NCBI GenBank assembly: GCA_958295945.1
Contig: OY282386.1
Coordinates: 2,741,864 to 2,805,863, forward strand
Direction of reading: 5' to 3'
Length of the DNA: 64,000 nucleotides
DNA from: Candidatus Poribacteria bacterium
GTDB lineage: Bacteria > Poribacteria > WGA-4E > WGA-3G
Part shown: positions 18,589-27,152 of the stretch, one piece after another
How positions within the stretch are numbered: the first letter of the stretch is position 1
Layout of the letters: every line of letters starts with the position of its first letter
Program-made: the position numbers and the translations under genes
Notes under the pieces: model-generated
Told to the model about the DNA's origin: nothing
Database searches by the model: none
The model's input: the letters and a program-made list of their open reading frames with translations, nothing else

Positions 18589-19569
18589 ATGGATAACGAG
18601 GCACATATCTACCACATCCAAATAGAACACAAAGGTAAACGGTTGGATAGGTTTCTAATCAGTGCGACCGAAGATGTGTCGCGCACCTATCTCCAGAAAC
18701 TGATTCGTGAGGGGGCTGTCACCATAAACGATAAAGTCTCCAAACAACCGAGTCATATACTCCGAGTTGGAGACCAAGTTTGCCTTACCTTTCCCGAATC
18801 CCGCCCTTTGGAAACGGGACAACCTGAAGATATCCCACTTGACATCCTCTATGAAGATAGCCATTTAATTGTGCTGAACAAACCCGCGGGAATGCTTGTT
18901 CATCCTGCAAGTGGTGTCAATTCAGGGACACTTGTTAACGCATTGCTTGCACATTGCAGCGACCTATCTGGCATCGGTGGTGTCCAAAGACCCGGTATTG
19001 TCCATAGGTTGGACAAAGACACATCAGGTGTGCTCGTTGTGGCAAAAACAGATGTCGTGCATCGTGCACTTTCCGTGCAGTTTGAAAAACATACCATTAC
19101 TCGTCAGTACGTTGCTGTAGTATGCGGGATACCATCTGAAGTCACTGGAACGATTGACGCACAAATCGCACGCAGCCGTCGTGATCGACGACGAATGACC
19201 ACAGTAGAGAATAACGGTAGGCATGCTATCACACATTATCAAGTATTAGAAATATACAACAAATTCTCTCTCGTTCAACTCACATTGGAAACAGGACGGT
19301 TACATCAAATACGTGTGCATTTGCAACACATTGGACACCCAGTTGCAGGTGATGCTATCTATGGAGGGGAACAACGCGCTATGAATGACGCGGATACACT
19401 TCCGATAAAACATGCCCTTATTCACCTAAAACGTCAAGCATTGCATGCACGAACACTTCAATTTGAGCATCCTATCTCGCGTGATACTATGATGTTTTCC
19501 GCACCAAAACCATCAGATATGCAACGACTGATTGATGCATTACGAACATTAACACGTGCACATTTATAA
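18589..19569 (+). CDS. rluD: RluA/RluD-family 23S rRNA pseudouridine synthase
   Basis: 326 residues from ATG 18589, chosen because an S4 RNA-binding domain (RLDRFL, SRTYLQKLIREGAVTIN) should begin near the N-terminus; the upstream frame from 18484 is low in protein character. The catalytic Asp142 lies in GIVHRLDKDTSG. LETGRLHQIRVHLQHIGHPVAGD is also present, split here as TGRLHQIRVH and GHPVAGD. It isomerises uridines in 23S rRNA; RluD is the closest match by organisation (S4 plus catalytic domain), but the site is not proven. Confidence 0.92.
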   Translation: MDNEAHIYHIQIEHKGKRLDRFLISATEDVSRTYLQKLIREGAVTINDKVSKQPSHILRVGDQVCLTFPESRPLETGQPEDIPLDILYEDSHLIVLNKPAGMLVHPASGVNSGTLVNALLAHCSDLSGIGGVQRPGIVHRLDKDTSGVLVVAKTDVVHRALSVQFEKHTITRQYVAVVCGIPSEVTGTIDAQIARSRRDRRRMTTVENNGRHAITHYQVLEIYNKFSLVQLTLETGRLHQIRVHLQHIGHPVAGDAIYGGEQRAMNDADTLPIKHALIHLKRQALHARTLQFEHPISRDTMMFSAPKPSDMQRLIDALRTLTRAHL

Positions 19570-19599
19570 CATTTAGAAAATTATCCACACACCACGCCT

Positions 19600-19625
19600 C
19601 GGTAGGCGCGCTTTGTAAGCGCGCT
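19600..19625. repeat. Palindromic repeat, family B
   Basis: CGGTAGGCGCGCTTTGTAAG plus CGCGCTG; near identical to the copy at the folC end. Confidence 0.75.
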
Positions 19626-19658
19626 GTCAATAACATCTAAATCTTGCGTTTAGAAGTA

Positions 19659-19772
19659 ATACCATTTCTAATAGAAAACGCCGCATTTTTGTAGCACAAA
19701 CTGCTAGTTTGTGCCGTCGTTCAAGACATTCTTAACAATTGTTAATGGGATAAACATTTATAGAAATGGTAT
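19659..19772. mobile_element. 114-bp MITE-like element, copy 1
   Basis: Ends ATACCATTTCTA and TAGAAATGGTAT are exact inverted repeats. Inside is a GCACAAACTGCTAGTTTGTGC hairpin. A second copy of the same length lies at 24706-24819 with about nine differences by eye. The right end reads TATAAT with the flanking bases (19770-19775) just upstream of the aldo/keto reductase gene. Confidence 0.85.
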
Positions 19773-19793
19773 AATGTCTATAGGAGATAGATT

Positions 19794-20780
19794 ATGGAAT
19801 ATGTCAATTTTGGTAAAGCAGGGATTAAGGTAAGTCCACTCGCTTTAGGATTAGGGTTAAGAGGGCAAGCTGACGAAAACGCCGCACAACGTTTGATTGA
19901 GCATGCAATTGACAACGGTATCAATCTCATTGATTGTGCAAACATATACGGTCCGATGGATGACCGCGATAATATTGGTCGTTCAGAGATAATTCTCGGT
20001 AAAGCGATTAAAGGGAAGCGGGATGATGTGGTGATTACCTCCAAAGTCTGCAGCCATATTGGACAAGGGCCGAATGACTATGGGTTATCACGATACCACA
20101 TCATGCGGGAGATAGACCGTTCACTGACGCGTATCGGTACTGACCACATTGATGTCTACCTGATTCACGTCACGGACGACACTACACCACAAGAGGAGAC
20201 AATCCGGGCATTAGACGATCTTGTGCGTTCAGGTAAGGTGCGATACCTTGGTTGCTGTAACCATCAGGCATGGCAGGTGTGCAAAGCACTTTGGATTGCG
20301 GATAGTATCAATGCGACACCGTATATGTGTGTTCAGAATATGTATAATCTGCTTAATCGAGATTTGGAAACTGAGATGTTCGGATTGGTTCGTGAGGAAG
20401 GTCTCGGCATTATGTGTTATAGTCCGTTGTCTGTCGGTTTACTGAGTGGTGTCTATTCTCCTGATGAACCGCCACCTGCTGGCACATTGTGGGCAAAGCG
20501 TTACCCAGAAGAATATGACCGCAGAATGCGTGGGGCAACAGGAAAGGTCCTTGCTACCCTCAAACGACTTGCTGAGGCGTTAGGAAAGACACCTGCACAA
20601 CTTGCAGTGGCATGGGTTGTATCACACCCCGAAGTCTCAGTGGCTATCAGTGGCAGCGATACGATCGAACAACTTGACGACACCCTTGGTGGGGTTGGAT
20701 GGGAATTAGATGCGGCTGTTCGTGAGGAATTAGATGAGGTATCGCGGTCGTTTGTGCGTTTGACCGCACCACCTTTTTAA
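19794..20780 (+). CDS. Aldo/keto reductase
   Basis: 328 residues, RBS AGGAG 7 bp before the ATG. NAD(P)H-dependent reductase of the TIM-barrel superfamily. The catalytic tetrad is visible: Asp47 (NLIDCAN), Tyr52 (NIYGP), Lys84 (VITSKV) and His125 (YLIHV). The GRSEIILGKAI segment resembles the group that includes bacterial YghZ-like enzymes, but the substrate is unknown. The MITE ends 21 bp upstream and may supply its -10 box. Confidence 0.9.
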   Translation: MEYVNFGKAGIKVSPLALGLGLRGQADENAAQRLIEHAIDNGINLIDCANIYGPMDDRDNIGRSEIILGKAIKGKRDDVVITSKVCSHIGQGPNDYGLSRYHIMREIDRSLTRIGTDHIDVYLIHVTDDTTPQEETIRALDDLVRSGKVRYLGCCNHQAWQVCKALWIADSINATPYMCVQNMYNLLNRDLETEMFGLVREEGLGIMCYSPLSVGLLSGVYSPDEPPPAGTLWAKRYPEEYDRRMRGATGKVLATLKRLAEALGKTPAQLAVAWVVSHPEVSVAISGSDTIEQLDDTLGGVGWELDAAVREELDEVSRSFVRLTAPPF

Positions 20781-20819
20781 TGAGTGGCAAAATAGTCTTA
20801 ATCGTCCATTCATGTAAGG

Positions 20820-21197
20820 TTATTCTTCATTTTTTTGCCGAATTCTGATTCGGGTTTCTTCAACAACCACTAACGCGCCCTGTGAGAAATCCGTGTCATG
20901 TTCAAAAAGTTGATGACAGACACTTATAATATTTTGTGAGCTCATATTCCTGACTCTTATAAAGATTATACCTACATACCGTTTACCTTCATGAATCGCC
21001 AAAGTTCCAAAATCCGTATCATGTGTAAACATCCATCGGTTGTCTTGATACGCTATTTCAAGCAATTCGTCATCACTTTTACCAAACCATCCTTGTTCCT
21101 TGGTGTCTAACACATCAGTGCCGTGCTTCCTAAGAAAAGTTACAACTTTTGGAGAGATGTTTTCGTCAGTTAGGATTCGTAACTCAACAAATTTCAT
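20820..21197 (-). CDS. DUF5615 PIN-like protein, probable toxin
   Basis: 125 residues. LRILTDENISPKVVTFLR at the start and FTHDTDFG in the middle give the acidic residues (Asp11, Glu12 and the Asp pair near 79-81) of the PIN-like DUF5615 fold. It overlaps the preceding DUF433 gene by 4 bp (ATGA), the standard gene order for this putative toxin-antitoxin pair. An RNase activity is expected from the fold but not established here. Confidence 0.85.
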   Translation of the reverse strand: MKFVELRILTDENISPKVVTFLRKHGTDVLDTKEQGWFGKSDDELLEIAYQDNRWMFTHDTDFGTLAIHEGKRYVGIIFIRVRNMSSQNIISVCHQLFEHDTDFSQGALVVVEETRIRIRQKNEE

Positions 21198-21421
21198 GCT
21201 TCTGATTTTAACTCAATATATATTTCATTTCTATGGCACCGAGCGGCATATCTAAGACAAGCGTTAATATCTGATTTGGTTATATGTTGGTAATCTTCAA
21301 GGATCTCTTCTTCACTCACATTGGAAGCGAGTAGATCAAGGATAAACTCAACCGATATGCGAGTTCCTTTGATAATTGGTTTTCCTCCCAGAATTTTGGG
21401 ATCTACTGTAATTCGTTCCAT
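21194..21421 (-). CDS. DUF433 antitoxin
   Basis: 75 residues from the start at 21421, which has GGAGG 7-12 bases upstream; a longer frame to 21454 is less likely. RITVDPKILGGKPIIKGTRI is the DUF433 signature, here ITVDP followed by GGKPIIKGTRISVEFIL, with a VSEEEILEDY helix. DUF433 proteins are small helix-turn-helix antitoxins paired with DUF5615. Confidence 0.87.
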   Translation of the reverse strand: MERITVDPKILGGKPIIKGTRISVEFILDLLASNVSEEEILEDYQHITKSDINACLRYAARCHRNEIYIELKSEA

Positions 21422-21587
21422 CTTAGTATCCTCCAGGCCATTATTATAGCACACTAAGTAGTATAATTGCTAAGAAATTCTTATCGGAAGATTCAATTTT
21501 AGGTAATTATACAGACCACTTGTATAAGTAACGAGTACCTGATATTGAAGGCAAGAACATCACACCCTTGTCTTCAATAGTGGATTG

Positions 21588-22388
21588 TTATCTTTTGAGT
21601 TTTGCCCAAGTAGTTGCGAGTTTACCAGATGGTGCGACATCAGCGAGTTCATCAAAACCGTTGTCCATGATTTTCTGAATATCTTCTTCACTAAGAACGG
21701 CACCAATGATAGCCACTTCGTCAAGGATACCGATGTATCTTCCTGCATATCCGTGTCCGATGAATAGATTTAGTTCACTGGTTTTGGAATCTCCGCATGG
21801 ATGTGCTCCACATTTATTCCATGTTCCGTTTGCGACAACTTCCCCATCTTTATACATTAGATACTGCCGTTTATCAACATCTCTGACATGAGCGATGTGC
21901 ATCCATTGATCGTCCACGATCGTTCATGCGGGTGGTCTTTGGACCTCTACATAAGGTTCACAATTTCCGCCACAATCACCCCAGTAAAAGCTCATCGTAC
22001 CGTTTACTTCCTGTGTTAAACAACCTTCACCACCGAATGATTTGCAGACGATGTTTTTACGACCCGCAGCAACGTTTTCAGGTTTAGACCAAAAGACAAT
22101 TGTAACACTTCCATCAAATTGAAGCGATTCTGCATTGCCCAAATCAATGTAACCTGACCCATCAAATTCAAGTGCATCCCCATATTTTCCATCCACCCAT
22201 TTCAGGTCATTTACAAATTCTCCGTCATGTTCGTTTTCAGTGGAATCTTTGGCAATGTCACCGTTTCCTTCATCAAATTTCCATACACCTATATATGTTT
22301 CTGGATCTAACTTAGCAGAACTCAAAGAGACTAAAAAGCACGTAACGAATACGGTGATTGTAAGAATACCTGATAATCTAAGTTTCAT
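21588..22388 (-). pseudogene. Secreted LamG-domain protein interrupted by an in-frame TGA
   Basis: Start at 22388: signal peptide (to about residue 25, SLSSAKLD), then a LamG/concanavalin-like fold (GVWKFDEGNGDIAKDST, GKYGDALEFDGSGYIDLG). The frame stops at a TGA at 21924-21926, but continues in the same frame with the rest of the domain (DDQWMHIAHVRD, GILDEVAII) and the lineage-typical end GKLATTWAKLK. It is therefore one 267-codon gene with a nonsense codon. TGA is used as a stop by other genes here, so recoding is unlikely. An intact relative lies at 50941-51738. Confidence 0.82.
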
Positions 22389-22695
22389 CGGTTTTTCTCC
22401 TTATAGTTAATTTTGATGTGTGATTGAAAATAGGTCTGTTGAAAAGATGAGAACCTAAATGGCATTAAGGAATGGAATGATCAATACCAAAAAGACTACT
22501 CAATGAAACTATAGCAATTATTACTATTTTTGTCAACTATTATGTGCAAATGCCGAACTATTTAACGTGGTTTGCTAATAGGTATATGGACTTCATATTG
22601 CATTAAATCTTACTTTCGAAACCCCGGTAGGTGCCGTTTCTTAAACGCATCGTAGGCGCGCTTTGTAAGCATGCCTACGGTTTGCTCAGAAATCC
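22389..22695. other. Non-coding spacer with family B repeats
   Basis: AT-rich; the only structure seen is a double palindromic repeat at 22625-22680 (GGTAGGTGCCGTTTC and GTAGGCGCGCTTTGTAAGC). Confidence 0.55.
22625..22680. repeat. Palindromic repeats, family B, two in tandem
   Basis: CGGTAGGTGCCGTTTCTTAA followed by CGTAGGCGCGCTTTGTAAGC and a closing GCCTACGG. Sits directly beyond the WD40 gene stop. Confidence 0.7.
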
Positions 22696-24585
22696 CTATT
22701 CCTCAATGTCTGACGAGAGTTCCCATAGCAGCACGGTGCCATCCGCATTTCCACTGGCGAGGGTCTTTCCATCCGGACTGAACACGAGGCTGTAAACACG
22801 AGCCATATTTCCTGTCAATGTCAAAAGGTGTGTGCCTGTTTGCACATCCCAAAGACGGATAGTGGTGTCCCAACTTCCACTTGCCAGTATCTTTCCATCC
22901 GGACTAAACGCAACACTCATAACTCTATCAGTATGCTCAGTCATTTTCCGAATAGATGTGCCCGTCTGCACATTCCATAAACGCACGGTATCGTCCCTAC
23001 TCCCACTTGCGATTGTCTTTCCATCCGGACTAAACGCAACACTCGTGACTTTATCAGTATGTTCAGTCAATTCATGCAATGATTCCCCTGTCCGAACATC
23101 CCATAAACGCACCGTCCTGTCCCAACTTCCACTTGCCAGTGTCATTCCATCAGGACTGAAAGCTACACTGGTTACTTTCGATTTATGTCCTGTGAGTGTT
23201 CTAATCGTTGTTCCAGTCTGTATATTCCACAAAAGCAACTTATTTTCTACTCCTTGACTTGCGAGTATTTTTCCATCTGGACTGAATGCTATGCTGCGAT
23301 TACCATCAGTATCCTCTTTGAACTTCTGAATTGATGTGCCTGTCTCAACATCCCATAGAAACACAGTGTCGTCATTGTCCGAATTACTTCCGCTTGCAAG
23401 TGTCTTACCATCAGGACTAAACGCAACACTCCAGATCCAATCGTCATGTCCTATCAACGTGTGAAGTAACTTACCTGTTTGTACATTCCACAAATACACA
23501 GCATTGTCAATACTCCCATCACTCGCCAGTGTAGAACCATCTGAACTAAATGCTACGCTGTTGACCGTACCCGAATGTCCTGTCAGTTCCTGGAGATGTT
23601 CTCCTGTTCTCACATCCCATAGACATACAGTTTCCATATCACTCGCAGTTACGATTGTCTTACCATCAGGACTTAACACAAGGCTGACGGTATTATACAA
23701 CGTATGGAGTGTGAACATCCAAATAGGTGAACCTGTTTCCACATCCCAGAAACGAACTTTTTTGTCCCAAAGTCCCGCACTTGTGACTGTCTTTCCATCC
23801 GGACTGAATACTACACCTATGACTGTACCTTCAGTATGTCCTCTCAATGTTCTGAGAGATGCACCGGTTTCCGTATCCCACAGTCGCACGGTTCTATCCC
23901 AACTCCCGCTGGCAAGTATTTTACCATCCGGACTAAACGCAACAACCGTTAGAGGTTCCTCGTGTCCTGTGAGAGTTCGTAGAGATTTACCAGTCTGCAC
24001 ATCCCATAGCCGCGCTGTATTATCCCCACTGCCACTAGCAAGTGTTTTACCATCAGGACTAAACACAACGTCGTAAACCTTTTCTGTGTGCCCTATAAAA
24101 GTCCGAAGCGTCTTTCCCGTACGCACATCCCATAATCGGATAGTTCCATCGGTACTTCCACTTACAATTGCATTGTCAATCGGACTGAATACTACACTAT
24201 TGACACGAGAACTATGTCCTTTCATTGTCGCAAGACATGTCCCTGTGCGTGCATCCCATAAACGCACGGTTGTGTCCCTGCTACCACTTGCGAGCATAGT
24301 GCCATCCGGACTATACGCTACACAACTGACAGAACCAATATGCCCTATAAGCAAGTCAAGCTCTTTGCTTGTCTTTATGTCATAAATCCAAATACCGATA
24401 CTACCTGCTACTGCCAAACGCTTCCCATCAGGGGAGTACGCTATTTGATTTATAGAGCCTTTACCAAGGCGCGCTTTCGTTCCATCGGGTAACCCCCATT
24501 GTGTGTAGTCTTTAGCAAAGGCACTTGGTGCTAAAAGGGATATTAAAAGCCCAAAAATAAAAACCGAAAACAATAATTTTTTCAC
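22696..24585 (-). CDS. Secreted WD40 protein with 14 repeats
   Basis: 629 residues. Signal peptide 1-24 (LAPSAFA), a shared lineage motif DYTQWGLPDGTKARLGKG, then 14 WD-type repeats of about 42 residues, each closing with LWD/LWN/FWD-like triplets and opening with VAFSPDGK(T/I)LASGS. Fourteen blades fit two seven-bladed beta-propellers. Such proteins are scaffolds for protein binding; partner unknown. DNA of the repeats is similar enough to permit slippage or recombination between blades. The next gene on this strand is a shorter paralogue. Confidence 0.9.
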   Translation of the reverse strand: MKKLLFSVFIFGLLISLLAPSAFAKDYTQWGLPDGTKARLGKGSINQIAYSPDGKRLAVAGSIGIWIYDIKTSKELDLLIGHIGSVSCVAYSPDGTMLASGSRDTTVRLWDARTGTCLATMKGHSSRVNSVVFSPIDNAIVSGSTDGTIRLWDVRTGKTLRTFIGHTEKVYDVVFSPDGKTLASGSGDNTARLWDVQTGKSLRTLTGHEEPLTVVAFSPDGKILASGSWDRTVRLWDTETGASLRTLRGHTEGTVIGVVFSPDGKTVTSAGLWDKKVRFWDVETGSPIWMFTLHTLYNTVSLVLSPDGKTIVTASDMETVCLWDVRTGEHLQELTGHSGTVNSVAFSSDGSTLASDGSIDNAVYLWNVQTGKLLHTLIGHDDWIWSVAFSPDGKTLASGSNSDNDDTVFLWDVETGTSIQKFKEDTDGNRSIAFSPDGKILASQGVENKLLLWNIQTGTTIRTLTGHKSKVTSVAFSPDGMTLASGSWDRTVRLWDVRTGESLHELTEHTDKVTSVAFSPDGKTIASGSRDDTVRLWNVQTGTSIRKMTEHTDRVMSVAFSPDGKILASGSWDTTIRLWDVQTGTHLLTLTGNMARVYSLVFSPDGKTLASGNADGTVLLWELSSDIEE

Positions 24586-24939
24586 TATAAATTTGTCCTT
24601 TTTTATATGTTTTTGCTTGACAGCATTGCCTATTTACTGTTACGCATATTATGGATGCACAAATTGATATGTGGTAAATAATCATTTAGGTTGGTAAGAG
24701 AGGTTATACCATTTCTAATAGAAAACTTCGCATTTTTGTAGCACAAACTTCCAGTTTGTGCTGTCCTTCAAGATATTCTTAACAAATGTTAATGGGATGA
24801 ACATTTATAGAAATGGTATTAGATGTATTTTAGAAGAGCTGGTTATGTGGATTAGGAAGGACAAACTGATATATTGCTGGAGATATTTTTTATAGGTAGG
24901 GAGAAAATGTGCCCGCGTTCCGAATTACTTCAGCAACGC
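24586..24939. other. Non-coding spacer between the two WD40 genes
   Basis: Contains the second 114-bp MITE-like element (24706-24819); the rest is AT-rich without visible genes. Confidence 0.55.
24706..24819. mobile_element. 114-bp MITE-like element, copy 2
   Basis: Same length and same terminal inverted repeats (ATACCATTTCTA / TAGAAATGGTAT) as 19659-19772, with an internal GCACAAACTTCCAGTTTGTGC hairpin. Confidence 0.85.
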
Positions 24940-26061
24940 CTAATCTGCTGAGTCAGATGTAAGATCCCAGAACAACAAGGTCCCGTCACTACTCCCGCTT
25001 ACGAGTGTCTTTCCATCTGGACTGAATACCGCTGTATAAACCAATTTTGCATGCCCTCTTAACGTTTTGAGGTGTGTACCAGTTTGCACATCCCATAAAC
25101 GTATTGTAGTGTTTCTACTTGTACTTGCGAGTGTTTTTCCATCCGGACTAAATGCAAGACTACTCACTTTCCTTGTATGCCCTTTTAGTATCTGATGCAG
25201 TGAACCTATTCGCGCGTTCCATACACGTAGGTCTGTGTCAAAGTCCATGGCAGCACTCACAAGAAATTCACCATCTGGACTAAATAGGACGTTAGTAATC
25301 CTACCCGTATGTCCTGTGATTGTACGAAAAGATTCACCTGTTTCCACATCCCACAAACGAATGGTTTTGTCCATGCTTGAACTTGCAAGTGTCTTTCCAT
25401 CTGGACTAAACGATACCCTACTCACAGCATAAGTATGTTCTGTTAGGACGTGAAGCGATGTACCGGTTGGCACATCCCACAGGCGCGCAGTAGCGTCCCA
25501 ACTTGAACTTGACAATGTAGACTCATCTGGACTGAATGCAACATAATTAACCCTATCCGTATGACCTGTCAGTGTGCGAATGATTTCACTTCTTTGCACA
25601 TCCCACAGACAGATGGCATTGTCATCCCCTGCACTTGCCAATAATGACCCACTTGGACTGAACACGACGTTATTGATACGACAGGCATGCTCTTTCAACG
25701 TATGGACATGTGTTCCGGTTAGCACATTCCAGAAACAGATGGCATTGTCCCCACCTGCACTTGCCAAAACAGACCCATCTGGACTGAAAGATGCAGTAGT
25801 GACATCAGCTGAATGTCCTGTGAGCAGTGAAAGTTCTTTAGCTGTCTGTGCATTGTATATCCAAATCCCAATTGCGCTTACTACCGCTATAAGTTTCCCA
25901 TCAGGAGCGTATGCTATTTCAGGCGGATTTAGGACATCGCTTATCCTACCTTTCCCGAGACGTGCTTTCACGCCTGTCGGTAGACACCATTGTGTGTAAT
26001 CTTGGGAAACGGAATTAGAGTCTAAAGTGTGTAATGCAAGCGAGAGTCGTGTTTTTTTCAT
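24940..26061 (-). CDS. WD40 repeat protein, 8 repeats, degenerate signal peptide
   Basis: 373 residues. It has the DYTQWCLPTGVKARLGKG start motif of its larger neighbour, then eight WD-type repeats ending IWIYN, FWNV, LWDV, LWDV, LWDV, VWNA, LWDV, FWDL. The N-terminus (MKKTRLSLALHTLDSNSVSQ) lacks the hydrophobic core of a signal peptide, although the neighbour has one, so secretion may have been lost. Its 5' 190 bp plus about 95 bp of upstream DNA are duplicated at 35396-35683. Confidence 0.87.
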   Translation of the reverse strand: MKKTRLSLALHTLDSNSVSQDYTQWCLPTGVKARLGKGRISDVLNPPEIAYAPDGKLIAVVSAIGIWIYNAQTAKELSLLTGHSADVTTASFSPDGSVLASAGGDNAICFWNVLTGTHVHTLKEHACRINNVVFSPSGSLLASAGDDNAICLWDVQRSEIIRTLTGHTDRVNYVAFSPDESTLSSSSWDATARLWDVPTGTSLHVLTEHTYAVSRVSFSPDGKTLASSSMDKTIRLWDVETGESFRTITGHTGRITNVLFSPDGEFLVSAAMDFDTDLRVWNARIGSLHQILKGHTRKVSSLAFSPDGKTLASTSRNTTIRLWDVQTGTHLKTLRGHAKLVYTAVFSPDGKTLVSGSSDGTLLFWDLTSDSAD

Positions 26062-26155
26062 TATGCTGTTTGTCCTTTAGTTGTAAATGTTCCTTCCTAT
26101 CTGATATTTTTATGAACATAGATTATCACAGACACTTGGCAGAGTCAAATAAATT
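25868..26155. repeat. Long direct repeat, copy 1 (WD40 gene 5' end and upstream)
   Basis: Aligns without gaps to 35396-35683 at a constant offset of 9528, with very few differences until about 26131 and more after. The two copies are in the same orientation and bracket the Cmr operon. Confidence 0.9.
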
Positions 26156-26171
26156 GGATGCGCTAAAAGAT

Positions 26172-26200
26172 TTGACAAAAAAGTGACGTTTTGGTAATAT
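26172..26200 (+). promoter_or_regulatory. Probable promoter of the Cmr operon
   Basis: TTGACA (26172-26177), 17 bp, TAATAT (26195-26200); a second -10-like TATAAT lies at 26206-26211. The cmr1 ATG is about 50 bp downstream with AAGG before it. Confidence 0.55.
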
Positions 26201-26258
26201 TTGTCTATAATGAATTTGCACATTCGCCCCAAACCACTATAATATTAAGGACAGCACA

Positions 26259-27152
26259 ATGGAAAAGACTGAGTTGAAACTTGAAACCGTGACACCTATG
26301 TTTCTCCGGGGTGCCGATAACAAAACTCCTGAACTTCGTCCGCCAGCATTCAAAGCACTGTTCCGTTATTGGTGGAGGACTGTGCAGGAATGTGATTGGA
26401 GATTGCTTCAGAAGACCGAGGCAGATTTGTTTGGAAGCACAGATGGTAAAGCACCATTTTCAATTCGTATTTCTGGAACAATAGATTTGGGAGATCCTAA
26501 AAAATATAGTCCGTTGCCACATAAGAACACTTTTCAGATGGACGCTTACGATGCGGGTAAATCATTTAATCTACTGCTGATTGCAAAAAATACATCAGAT
26601 GCTTCAAACTACAAACAGATTGCGAAACTCGGTTTTCTGTTGGGTGGTGTTGGCAATCGTTCACGCCGTGGGTTCGGTTCAATTCGTGAAACCAATTGGA
26701 ATTTCTCAGATGTATCCAGTTTGCGAGATGAAGTTTTGAAGACACTCAACGCTTTCTCGGAGAAAGATAGATTTCAGACTAACAACAGTTTCGCAATAAA
26801 CAAGCGAACCGTAGCAATCATTGAATTAAAACCGCACACACCTCATCCTGAGAAATATCCTGTTGTTCGGCGTGTCTTTTTGGGTAAACTAACGAATGAC
26901 GTGAACATACTCTTAAAAAACATCGGTAAGGCTACCTCTGTTGCGAAACGAAACAATAAAGATTGTACCCTCGGTGATGGTATACCGCGCATGGCATCAC
27001 CTGTTATTGTCAGCATCCAGATGGTAGGTAAACAATATTTGCCGGTTGTCACACAACTGTGGTCTCCTTATCCGAACAATCGTCCCCCTCATAATTTCCA
27101 ACAAAAGCAAGAGCAATTCATTGATGCCATCATAGGAAATTTCCATGAATAA
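26259..27152 (+). CDS. cmr1: Type III-B CRISPR RAMP protein Cmr1
   Basis: 297 residues. LETVTPMFLRGADN at the start, RPPAFKALFRYWWRTVQ and the glycine-rich loop GGVGNRSRRGFGSIRE are the typical Cmr1 features (RAMP ferredoxin-like fold). In the Cmr complex it caps the end that binds the 3' part of the crRNA and helps select targets. It opens a tightly packed operon; cas10 begins 8 bp before its stop codon. Length fits a short Cmr1. Confidence 0.93.
   Translation: MEKTELKLETVTPMFLRGADNKTPELRPPAFKALFRYWWRTVQECDWRLLQKTEADLFGSTDGKAPFSIRISGTIDLGDPKKYSPLPHKNTFQMDAYDAGKSFNLLLIAKNTSDASNYKQIAKLGFLLGGVGNRSRRGFGSIRETNWNFSDVSSLRDEVLKTLNAFSEKDRFQTNNSFAINKRTVAIIELKPHTPHPEKYPVVRRVFLGKLTNDVNILLKNIGKATSVAKRNNKDCTLGDGIPRMASPVIVSIQMVGKQYLPVVTQLWSPYPNNRPPHNFQQKQEQFIDAIIGNFHE

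Noticed and set aside
21924-21926. TGA recoding (Trp or selenocysteine) in the LamG gene
   Set aside because: TGA ends other intact genes here, and no SECIS-like structure or selenoprotein motif is evident.
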